From: Wyeomyia smithii
Lineage: Eukaryota; Arthropoda; Insecta; Diptera; Culicidae
Reading direction: 5' to 3'
Assembly: GCF_029784165.1 (NCBI RefSeq)
Contig: NC_073695.1
Location: 229,495,916-229,559,915, forward strand
DNA length: 64,000 nt
Numbering within the stretch: position 1 is the first letter of the stretch; every line of letters begins with the position of its first letter. The position numbers and the translations under genes are program-made. Below, in pieces: positions 11,609 through 21,723 of this stretch. Below the pieces are notes generated by a model. It made no database searches. It saw only the letters and a list, made by a program, of their open reading frames with translations, and was not told the origin of the DNA.

Positions 11609-11790
11609 ATAGTGCTGACGATAGGAGTTGAATTGATTATTGTTCAAGTTTGTAAAATCAGTTTTAAAATTTGAAAACAAATGCTGACAAAGAGAAAGCT
11701 AGTAGATAAATTAATATACTACTTATGTTTGTATTTCACCTTACACATTCACACATACACATTACAGCTGCTTAGAATAGGTTAACTTTA

Positions 11791-13459
11791 ATGGTTGATT
11801 GCTTATCAACTATGAAACTACGGAAAACACTTTGTGAAAAATTTTAAACGAATTTCAGTCGAATTTGGATTAAGTTAGAACAATAAATTAAGAATTAGAA
11901 ATACAGTACACAAACACCGACTGCAGTGACAATAACTGATTTACAAACATATTTATTCAAATCATCCTTTACTCCCGGAACAAATCAAAGAAAGCAGCTC
12001 AAAAAGCATTTATTTATCGTCATGCATAATTCTACCACCAAGTAACAGCAAACGGACGGAGGTAATAAAATCAATAATCCAATAAAACATTATTAATCAA
12101 ATCATGCCACAAATTTGTCATGCTGGTAGTTTATTTAAGTTTTTCGCCGACTTTTTTCGGATTGGCTTGCAGCCCTTCTGCTTATTGCCGATCCGATGAC
12201 ATGCGAACCATCGCTTGGTGGTTCCATTGGCTGCAAAACATAACATTTATGTGTACTTATAAGACCGTTCGCTGGAGCATGTGGGAGAGTGATACGATGT
12301 GCCAGCCGGATGAGTAACGAAGGTAAGTTGAGAAAATGTTCTAAGAAGGCTAATAAATATTTATTTAGAACAAAACATGATTTAGAGTGATGATGCATAA
12401 AAAATAAAATCCAAACTTCTATAGAACAATAGTAGAAGGAATTAATCTTTGTCATTAGTTACAAGTTGCAACGGAAACTTGACTATCTTTTAGTTGGTTT
12501 ACTTCTAGAGGCAACTGAAATCTTCCTGCATATTAAAATGCAAATCAAGAAAAAAATAAACTTATCTCAAATTAAAACGAGTTTTGAAAGTTTTTGATCC
12601 CTAACAAGAAAATTCGCTTATTAAATAGTTTCAAAGTCTACTAAATATTATTTTGAATGACATTTGTACAATTTGATTCTTAACAACAATATGCTAAATG
12701 TATTCTAAACACTGAAATTGTCATGGGTAATGCTAATAGTTGCCTCTAACCGCACTACTATAATATGTTGGAAATGTGTAAAATATGATTGAAATTTTAT
12801 GCTGAATCACTAATGTTTGAGTAGTTTATTTTTACAACATACAAAACCATTTACAACCTTTCACGCCCGATTTTGCTATAAATTTCAAAAACATTCTGAA
12901 GCAGAATCCAACTACAGCAATTCCAGTACTAGCAGCACTGTTTTCGTAAACCAGCGCAGTCAAACGCGCTATCTTATTCTTGCACACATATTCTAGCGCT
13001 AAGCAACGCAACACAAATTGAATGTCGTACTCTCTCCAGTCACTCTCTCATACTCTCTTCGTCTTGATATTGTAGCTTGGTTGTTATAATTCTCCAACCA
13101 TATGGCATTTGGCTAGACTACACTGAACGAGATATTAACATCCGCTCGGTGGAAACATGCTTGCTATAAAAACAAGAAATTACAAGGAAAGTTACGTGCT
13201 ATTGCGGGTTTTTAACGGTCGTACTCTGAAGTTTGAAAGTGCATTTTAGTAGCATAATAGATATCCAACTCAACCAACAATACGGGCAACAAAAATGTGG
13301 CGCCCCTCCGAGGATGATGGCGGTTGGGTGAACTACATTTAATGAGCACACACAGAAAAATATTAAGGTAACTGCTATTATTTTAGGCTTAGTCAGATTT
13401 GTGCGGTGTTTTTACCAGACTAATCTATATGGTCTAGATAATAATAATGATTTATTACC
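11791..13459. other. No gene; isolated splice-like sites near 12.2-12.3 kb
   Basis: GAAG|GTAAGTTG at about 12319-12326 (+) is a good donor match, and on the minus strand TTATGTTTTGCAG| at about 12231 is a good acceptor match. The surrounding 12120-12320 sequence is GC-richer than its flanks and has overlapping ORFs of 65 (+) and 106 (-) codons without a domain. A small exon is possible on either strand but not supported. Confidence 0.3.
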
Positions 13460-14119
13460 TAGTGATGGAAACGAAACGAATATGATGCAATCGTAGTTTA
13501 TTCATCATATGTGCACTTCACGATGTGTACAGGCCGGGACTAAACTCGAATCCTCTCAACCTACAATGAAATGATGATAGGGTGCATAGGTTTCTGGGAG
13601 AAAACAAACACATGACTAGACTACATCAGCTCTGAGAAGCGATTCGATCGTTGCGTTTGTCTCTCCATAGGCCGGTAGTTACGGGAATAAAGGATAGTAA
13701 CAGGAGAAAATCATGTCGCCTGAACAGCAGCAGAGGTTTGGTGCGGTGAGAGGAATGTGTGGGGGAAGGAACTACTTCGGCAGCGGTTGAGTTTAAGTGA
13801 GAGTAGGAGAGCATACACTGTCATTTTCTTTCTTTTTCTGACAAAAAATCATATTCATGAGTCAAAAGAATAAGGATATAACAAGTTCTGATCGCTCTCT
13901 GTAACAGAGACGAATAACTTCATATACCGAGTTGTGCACATTGAGAACCACGTATTGTGATGTACACTAATGAATAGAAATATATCGTAAAGAGGAAAGC
14001 AAAAAGAGTGCACCAGCACCGATACTTTGTTATTCGCATACTGACGACGATGTCAACGCATCCTAGGCTTGTTTTATATGTATTCATTAATCGCTAGAGG
14101 TGATTTTTTTCCTTCGCTG
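13460..14119. mobile_element. hAT-like element N2, copy 1 (~660 bp)
   Basis: It begins TAGTGATGGAAACGAAACGA and ends, in reverse complement, CAGCGAAGGAAAAAAATCAC. It matches 34521-35169 along its length in the same orientation. A short ATTAC lies on both sides of the ends. No transposase ORF is present. Confidence 0.8.
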
Positions 14120-17100
14120 ATTACAACAGGACTAAAATAAATGTCAATGTATGAGATGACCATGATATGAATTATTTATTTTGATGATAGTGTGACTAAT
14201 CGTTCATAGTCGCTTCAACAATATGTTTTTAAGCATAAGCAAAGATGACTAGTACACAATACGTTACTCTTGCAGTATGCAGTGGACACGAGTTTCGCTG
14301 CGCGTGATTGTATGGTCCTGTCATCTAATTTTCAATAACCTTATACGGTATTGCCATCTTGTTTTCGTTTTCATCTAGCGGATTGCATGATAAATCGATT
14401 TTGCTAATAATCACAGTTTTAAGGTCATCAGATGGCACCGTTATAAAGGTGTTGCGAGCAAAATGTATGAAGTTGTTGTTTGTACCAATTTTAATAGCCG
14501 ATTGAGAACCGCTATACAGCTTTAATCCCTTTGCGGAACTGGTTGGGTTAATAATTCTGCCTCAGCCGTCAAATAATGCTGTAGCATGTTCTCCTATTCG
14601 GTTTGTAGCTTCCTTTGCAGATTATTTTTTGTGATCTCATTCATTATCAATTTCACTATTCCTTGCTTGAATGTTTAAATCGATTAAATAATATTTGCAA
14701 AGAAATCAAATTTGGAAATTTTTACTCATCCTTTTAAGTTCTATTTAAAAACGATACAATATTTATTTTTGTGAATACCGCTAAACGCTATTTTTAACTA
14801 AGGTTTTACATTCCTGCGTTGAAAATCGTTGTTATATACGTCTCTTAATATCCTCAAAATTCACTTACAACGAGTAGCAATACATAGCATAACTTATTTC
14901 GTCAAAATTCACGAACGTGAAGTACAACAAGTAAACAATGTTAAAATAATTTAGGTGAATGTGAAGCTTTTTTTTTCTTTTTGTCACCTTCGACAATTCG
15001 ATGAGAGTATCTATGAGATTTTTACATTTTGGGACTCATGCTAATTTGTAAAATTACGCGAGGTTTCTTTGCAGTGTTGTTGTAATAAATTGAAATTGCA
15101 AATCATCTAGTTTATATTGTAAAGTCGATTGAAAACCGCCGTACAAAACTGATTGAAAGTAACATGATATTTTTCTGGGTGTGAGAATATGGTCAAGCTC
15201 ACCATTGAAACGATAAGGAGTACCGTGATATTTTTCCGAGTGGATATGCTTTAGTTCACCCAACGGCCTACAGATGGCAAGTTCATAGTGTTGCTTTGAG
15301 ATTATATGCAGCGAAGCCCAACTTGGATATCTATGTCTCTTTAGTCTATGATAATATTCAGTGTTATTAAACAACCCGAAAAAAAATTACGATGTGTTTT
15401 GCGGTGAGAACATTAAACGGACAGTGTTTTTTTTATTGTAACCATAAAAAACGCGGTATTTTTACTGTAAGCTTGCAAACGATTGTTGTCATTACCATGT
15501 TTAACAACGTTTTTTGTTGTGTATGGGAAAAATGCCTGAAAAAATGCTGTTAAGTTAGATAACGACCCCTCTTTTCCTGGTAAAAGTGACAAAAACGATG
15601 TTTTTATTGTTCTGGACAATGATATTTGATGTAAAATTGATGTATTCACAATAAAAAACTTAGTTGAATAATGATATAACTATGTAAAATTACAACAACT
15701 TTTAAGTTTTTTTTTTAATGTTATATTTTTCGTGAAGTTCAGTATGTGGGATAATTAAACTGCAGTAATTGGAACTTTACTATTTAAATCAAGATCAAAT
15801 TTAAGGAGTTTTATGGTTACCTGTTTTACAAAAAATGTTGCACATGAATCTGACGTTTTATAGTTTCAAATTTATTAACTTTACTATCTTAATTAATAAT
15901 GGCGAGCGCTGGCAAAGAAATGAACATAGCTTTTCTGGAGACAATGAAGCTACTGAAAGCTTATTTTTAATATTTTTTGTTTTGTAATGAAATAATTATT
16001 TACTAATATTTATTCAGCTTACTTGTATATTTTTAAATATTATATTCTATCATTGTAACATTTTTTCTCGCATTTCATTCGGATTGCTTTTGAGAGAATA
16101 TTCTTAAAACTATTTTCAGAAAAAATAGCTAATCAATCTTTGGATATTTTCGTTTCTTGTGAGCCGATTCTTAAGTTTTTTGTTTCAAATTAGAAACAAA
16201 TAATTTGCCTTTCGACTGTCGATCATGTTATTGTCTCAATTTTTGTTTAGTAGCATATTTTACAAGTACTCAAGATGCACTGTAAAAAATATCCAGTTTC
16301 TTGCTTGATTTTTTTTACATATCCAATTTACTATCAAAACGGGGAGATCAGCCTCGCAACGGCGGTCCTAGCGAGAGTTTTGTAATCAAAAGTTCGATTA
16401 AATAATAATCCAAGAAAGCAAACGTTTAAGGTTTGTTCGCAAAACTTAGATGAAGCAAGAGCGATAAATGTTTTATTAATACATTTTATTCGGAAATCCA
16501 TTTGGTTCGTCAAACAACAAACCCGCAATTTGGAGTCAACATATGCCTTGACATTTATTTTCACTTTACTTATTTATCATTTATCATTCTCCTCTAATTT
16601 TGCACCGTATTTTTAAAAGTGAAGAGCAACTTTATGATTCAACAGAACCAATATAATAATCTTGAAAATGTTTATGAGAAATATTTACTTTCAATTTTGC
16701 TAAACGTTACCTTACCGATCGATTCGGGACCCAACAAGGCAACACAGAGCCAGCCGATTGGAATTTGTTCCCTGGACCATGAATGGGGAATGCAGAAAAA
16801 CGCGTGCAGTGGATCGTGGTATTTATCTTTCAGCGGAGAAATGAGCGAGAGATTTCGAACTCACGCGTACGGTTAGCCATTGAAGGGACGGCTGTGTGTT
16901 TGAATGTGTGTTAATATTTTTTGTTATTTTTTTGTGAAGTGGGTCCAGCAAACCTGTTTTCAGTGAGGTGGTTTACACTGATTTCGAATGTTAGCAATCG
17001 AAGTAATCAAATTTTTAGTTATTGCTGACTCTTTCGATTGAGAATTTTATACCTTCAAACTGCTTCTAAAATCCTTAAAAATGATTGAGTTAAACACTTC

Positions 17101-17394
17101 AAACGCACCTGTATCATCCTAACACAACAGGAGCTGTTTTTATCGCTGCTTCTGTATTAAAGCGCCAAACAGCGGCCATTCGAACTATCGAAAGCATTGA
17201 AAGTAGAAAACGAACGAGAACCTAACCTGTCACAATGTAGTATCGCTGTTGGAAAAAGAAACCGCAAAACCAGACTGGTACATATGGTGCTCTTCTCTCC
17301 TACGATGAAATTCGTAAAGCTCGAACCATGAAATGAAACAAATGAAACAATCTCAGCAAAACTGGGCTCTCTGCAGGGTGGCTAGACAGAGAAT
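14120..17394. other. Long stretch without a supported gene
   Basis: A+T-rich. Within 15150-15260 a GTGATATTTTTC...GTTCACC-like unit of about 68 bp occurs twice in tandem, in diverged form. The 106-codon minus ORF at 15054-15374 overlaps it and shows no domain. At 16619-16876 an 85-codon ORF lies in slightly GC-richer sequence, again without a domain. About 60 bp around 15966-16015 resembles 43408-43460 (TTTTGTAATG..AT.ATTATTTACTAATATT). Confidence 0.4.
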
Positions 17395-17560
17395 TTACCT
17401 TTTTCAACCTTCGTCGTTCGATCAACCACGAATAGTGAGTAATGTTTTGATAAATTGAGATAATGAGAATGTGAGAGCACTGCGCTCTCTTTGCGGATTC
17501 AAACACGCAATGGTTTCTCTTTCTCTCACATGCGTTCATCAATATCGGGTATTCAGAGAT
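17395..17560. repeat. Dispersed repeat D, copy 1
   Basis: AATGTTTTGATAAATTGAGA, then GAGAGCAC...CTCTCTTTGCGGATT, then CACGCAA...TCTCTTTCT. The same order appears at 20068-20185, just upstream of the candidate promoter. Identity is moderate. Confidence 0.55.
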
Positions 17561-18289
17561 GTCAGATCTAGGAAAATAACTGATTTTTACGGCAAAACGG
17601 TTCCGTATTAAATTGACTAATTAATAGACTAAATTGACTATTTCATTGTCAATCCAAATTTCTTCTTCACAGAGGTCGTCGTAAAAAGTTGCGTAATCTG
17701 AGAGAATATCATTCAATTTAGAATTATTTTAAAACGGCGTACTTATATGTACGTTGTTGTTCGATATAATAGCACCGCATGTTGTTTTCGTACAAACTGA
17801 GTAATTTGACATGCTGTTTCTTTGAACTGTTGAACTGAAATTTCGCTTGTGAAATATAAATATGCTATTTTAACGACCAACTTATAACTTATTACATGGG
17901 GATTTATTAAAAATAATAACAATTTTTTATTTTTAAATGTATCAAGAAAACTCACGTTAATGGTTATAATTCCATCTGCCAAGACCAGAATAGCGTTGAT
18001 GGAACAATTACAGTAGAAGACAGTTTGACACCTTTATGCCACGCTTCAGCAATCATATTTATACTCTGTAGTAAATCTATTTTCAGTGGTTCGCCACTTT
18101 TATGAGCACTAAGTAGATTTTTCACTGCACATGCAGCGATTGTTTACTTTCAAAGTCAAGATCGAGTGGTTTGAGAACAGATGTTATATTTGGAGGAAAA
18201 TATGTTAATTTTTCATTTTAAAGTTTTTCTTGAATGTTGGGATGACTGAGACTGTTGTCAATAAGAAATAAGCAATAACCGAAATATGT
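17561..18289. other. No gene seen
   Basis: A+T-rich, no ORF with a recognisable domain. TACAGTAGAAGACAGTTTGAC near 18010 is a weak candidate for the missing left end of the pogo-type element ending at 19995, but the match is poor. Confidence 0.35.
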
Positions 18290-18760
18290 ATCTGCAGACG
18301 ATGTCGATGTTTTGTAGCAGAGTTATGTTTTTCTTCCATTGCCTATTCTTAATATCTAATACAATGCGTCTTTCCTCATGTTTCATTCTCTTATTAAGTT
18401 GAAGGACCTATTTTTCGAAACTTACCGTCCAAGTTTTTTGGTTACTGGTTAGAATATTTTTCTCTGTGACATTTGTCATCTATGAAAAAATGCATTTGAA
18501 AAACAGCCCTGCTTCATCCATATTGAAAACGTCTTGTGAACTGTATCCAGCAATTCAATGAGGTAGCATCTCGTAATTGAATTGTTCAGCACACACATCT
18601 TCAGCTTCGCTTTCACCACTGGCAGTTTGTAATGTCAATCCTCTTTGTGAATTTCTACAGCAATCCATCATTCGCCTTGAGGGAGTTTTGCCTAAATTTC
18701 GTTGCCAATTCTTTCACTTTTTGTTTAACAATTACGCCAGATATGGGAATTTTGTATGAC
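18290..18760 (-). pseudogene. Decayed pogo-family (Tc1/mariner superfamily) transposase
   Basis: Minus-strand translation in shifting frames gives pieces in the order expected for a pogo/Tigger transposase. Near 18750-18690 is a CENP-B-like helix-turn-helix segment (SGVIVKQKVKELATKF). A short stretch then reads LQTASGESEAED. At 18535-18490 is FNMDEAGLFFKC, containing the first catalytic Asp of the DDE domain (family motif NADETGLF). At 18450-18426 is TSNQKTWT. At 18395-18300 is ERRIVLDIKN followed by NITLLQNIDI, matching the second Asp block (family VIDN). The third acidic residue was not found. Frameshifts and stops show that it is inactive. Confidence 0.75.
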
Positions 18761-18951
18761 ATCGCTTGCTGGCAAAAAATCGACTGAGCTTTTTCTAGTT
18801 AATCCTATTTCCGCGAACGATTTTTTTTTAAAGTTGCAGAGAAAACAAACGGAACTGAAAGCACTAAAAAATATGGTTGGTAATATTGTGTTATGTGTAT
18901 GTGGATTTTCAGGAGTGGTGTCTGGATTAAATTTCTTTACGGATATATCAA

Positions 18952-19868
18952 ACTAAAGTTGAATTTCGCTTGTTGCACTAAACCCGCAGCCCTTCTCGTG
19001 AAAAACTCTCGGTCGTTGGGCTGAGATGTTTCTTGTTGTTAAGGCTACTACTGCAAATGTAGAAAAGTTTTAGGAAATTGTTTGTTGATTGACAAACCGC
19101 AAAGGTTGAAACCCATTCTTTAAGATTGATACTACTTGTACTAATTTTCCTCCTACTTTTTCTAGATTTTCTACATTGTTTCCCATGTTAACATAGATTC
19201 GTTTGATGCCATACAAGAGGTCAAAATCTAGAAAGGATTACGGAAAGTGCAACATAGGTCCAAATACAAAATTTGCTTGGCTTAAGCCACATATCACTAA
19301 TTTCAAGCCAAAAGAGTGCTTAACAATAATATGTTCTCAAATACTTTCAAAAATAGGTATAATTCTACGTTGCATAATTACGCCAGAAAACTTATAGTGT
19401 TTCTCAAACAGTTGATTAAAATATTGTTTGCATACATTGAGTATAAATGTATATTAACTTAATAATTATTAAAATTCTCGGATAATCAATTGTTTTGATC
19501 ACTTCATGAATTTATCTGAAAAATCGCAAAGTACGTACTTCGGTGAATTTAACCGAAGTTTTCGTAATAATTTGACAGTTGGAATTTCTGAGTGTTCAGG
19601 AAATTAAAATGAGTTTCGGCATTAATTAATGAGTATCCCGGCAAAATATTACCGAGAATCTCATTGAAGTTTGACAAGTTTTCAATTGTTGCTGTTACAG
19701 AATCGGTATTTTGATGTATGTATTACCGAGATTTTTACCGAGATCTCAGCTGTTGAAATATCGGTAATTTATCTTACCGTACGGTGATAATATCTAAGTG
19801 TGTACATTTTTTTTTTAAATAAATTCTATTTTATGCGTTAAAAATGCATCCACAAACCCCTCAAACGA
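18952..19868. repeat. Unresolved repeat sequence with ACCGAGA motifs
   Basis: GTTGAATTTCGCTTGTTG at 18957 resembles the pogo-like terminus at 19981-19995 and may be an internal copy. From 19530 to 19800 the motifs CGGTAA and ACCGAGA recur on both strands (ACTTCGGTGAATTTAACCGA, ATTACCGAGATTTTTACCGA, CCGTACGGTGATA), suggesting another decayed MITE. The ORF at 19203-19397 has no recognisable domain. Confidence 0.4.
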
Positions 19869-19925
19869 AAACAAAGGTTGTCAGAAATGATGTTTGGCTT
19901 CGATTTAGTTGGGCGAGGAGTGGAA

Positions 19926-19997
19926 GCCCAACTAAAACGTAGCCCAACTAAAACGTAGCCCAACTAAACATAACCCAACGAGCGAAATTCGACTGTA
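19926..19997. repeat. Pogo-like terminus with 16 bp subterminal tandem repeats
   Basis: A unit AGCCCAACTAAAACGT is repeated about three times, followed by CCCAACGAGCGAAATTCGACTG and TA at 19996-19997. In reverse complement the end reads CAGTCGAATTTCGCTCGTTG, a pogo-type CAGT terminus. It lies on the 5' side of the minus-strand transposase remnant at 18290-18760, so both may belong to one element. No clear partner end was found. Confidence 0.55.
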
Positions 19998-20067
19998 TGT
20001 ACCCAAAAATAGAAAACACCTGTACCCCCTAACTGATTAATTTGTACAAGTGGCAACACTGAATCCA

Positions 20068-20185
20068 CTAATGTTTTGATAAATTGAGAATCCGAGAGCA
20101 CCGAGAGCTACACTCGACTCTCTTCGCGGATTTATGGGATTTATACACGCAATTTTTTTTCTCTTTCTTCCACCCGCGTTCGAAG
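20068..20185. repeat. Dispersed repeat D, copy 2
   Basis: Same orientation and motif order as 17395-17560. It ends about 100 bp before the candidate transcription start at 20285, so it contributes to the proximal upstream region of that promoter. Confidence 0.5.
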
Positions 20186-20282
20186 GTATCTTCGAAGCTA
20201 TAATATCGTGTATCTCGCAAAGCGAGATTCTCGCGTTTTTCGTTTTGATTCCGTCAGGCAAACTCTTGCGGAATCCGTGCGG

Positions 20283-20317
20283 TCAGTTCAAGTTAGTGCT
20301 CCGTTCGGTAAACTCGT
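20283..20317 (+). promoter_or_regulatory. Insect core promoter: initiator plus DPE
   Basis: TCAGTT at 20283-20288 fits the arthropod initiator TCAKTY, with A+1 at 20285. Positions +28 to +33 (20312-20317) read ACTCGT and match all six positions of the DPE consensus DSWYVY. The +18 to +27 stretch CGTTCGGTAA matches the MTE consensus at 6 of 10 positions. No TATA box is at -30, as expected for an Inr/DPE promoter. The exact Inr-DPE spacing and the first-exon-like sequence that follows make this more than a chance match, but there is no expression evidence. Confidence 0.6.
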
Positions 20318-21723
20318 TCAGTAGAGGGTTCCGCGTGTGCTTCTCTTTTCGAATTTTTTTCAACAGTGCTAACAATCACACTTCCAGCTCGGATGTGTGA
20401 GTGCGTGTGCGGTGCGCACTTGTTTGACAACAAGGCGTCCTTGTGACGGTGCACTGTGCTGTTCTGTCTGTGGTGCCTTCGTTTAGCCTGATCCCACCAA
20501 CACTGGGCGGAGGGTGCGTGTGATGCAGGGTGGGTGGTGATGCTGTAACGGTGCTACCACCGCAGACTCCTTCCGAAAAAGGGAGCCGCTCGATTCCGGC
20601 CGCCACGGATTGACAGTTTTCGCGTTCGCTGTCGCTGTCGTTGCCGGCAGTATGCGGGTGTGCGCTTCGCCATAGTCCTGGCAGAAGAAAAAAGCTATAA
20701 AACATCGTTCAACACACTACTAGTGCACATGCGTGCCTACACCGAGCTCTTCTATTGTGCTCTTCTTCATATCGGTTTTATCGTCTGATGCAGTGCCTAC
20801 TTGAATCGGTGTGCGTGTTTCTACAGCCAGTGAAGGATTCTTTCATCCTCCGGTTGTTTAGTCGTGTATCGGAGAAGATTGGAAATCCAATTAAAACAAA
20901 GTGAATTTCGAGATCGATCTGGGAAATGGATTCCCTCGAGCATAAAGTGTCGCCGGAATAGGCGTTCAATTGGGTAGAATTGTTTCACCGCGAGCGTATA
21001 GTTAATTATTAACGAAAATTTGGGTCTGGTCGACACCAATACTAACCTTAGCGTTTTGAAACAGAGAAAAAATAATCAATAACTCGCATGTTTTGGTCGA
21101 AATCTGCCACCCAACGCAAGAATCCCAACTGATGTTGGACAACAGCTGAAACAGTGATTTTTTTCTTACAGTGTACACATATTCTTATCGGCTGGTGAAA
21201 ATCCCGGAAAAGGTGTGCTATCATCGTCGGTGACATTGTTGGGTCATTCAACGTCAGAGATTCGGAAGTCCGAAGTAAAGGAGAAAAAAAAGGTTATCAC
21301 AGTGTGCCCCACTCTACACTTCTATATTGAGTAATCGAAGGCTGGGAAATTTGTCGAAGCTTTTCATGCAAACCACAGCCAAAATTGGCTGTCAATTATG
21401 TTACCGAAGAAGAAGTTAGTGCAATCAAAGTGAAAATGATTGTAATTGTTTCGTCCGGTTGCGTGCAGTGCAGTGAGTTCGAACAGATTGGAATCTGAAT
21501 TGGGCATTTTTCGGTATGTGAGGAATGTATGTTCAAATAGAGAAAAAAAAGTTTACGATTTGTGAAAAAAAAAACCGGTTGCGGACCACATCCCAGAGAC
21601 GTACCCTTTGACAGTTCCATATTGCTACATTCACGGTTGGATTATACGATGCAGAAGCAGTGATTACTGAAAGACTGACTGCTGTTTTGATCGTATGAAA
21701 AGCTGATTTCTTTTCTAATAAAG
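20285..21723 (+). other. Candidate non-coding first exon (5' UTR), about 1.44 kb
   Basis: The exon would start at the Inr and end at 21723 in CTAATAAAG|GTAAGTTAG, a perfect match to the AAG|GTAAGT donor. The sequence is clearly richer in G+C than its flanks and has GTGTG-rich segments. No long ORF in any + frame reaches the donor. The 88-, 109-, 74- and 72-codon ORFs inside are short and on mixed strands. Such long, ATG-containing 5' UTR exons followed by very long introns are typical of insect developmental and neuronal genes. The gene cannot be named because no coding exon is visible downstream in this window. Confidence 0.5.

Larger units (their letters stand above)
9620..11790. mobile_element. 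TA MITE family M, copy 1, split by two insertions
   Basis: It begins TAGGGTAAGAAACGGCTAAAGC, matching the left ends at 46291 and 49094. Family sequence resumes at 10276-10471 (CTAGCTGTCTTACGAAT, AATAGGTTCGGAATGATTG) and again at 11607 (ATAGTGCTGACG to GCTTAGAATAGG). Without the two inserts (9714-10275 and 10472-11606) the copy would be about 470 bp, the same as the intact copies. The right terminus is degraded near 11785-11790. Confidence 0.8.

Noticed and set aside
12231..12326. Splice-like acceptor (minus) and donor (plus) around a small GC-richer segment
   Set aside because: They are on opposite strands and no partner exons or coding similarity were found.
15054..15374. 106-codon minus ORF
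   Set aside because: Lies over a diverged ~68 bp tandem unit; no protein similarity recognised.
20376..20705. 109-codon minus ORF in the candidate first exon
   Set aside because: Antisense to the promoter-exon signal, rich in His, Thr and Ser from GTGTG repeats, no domain.
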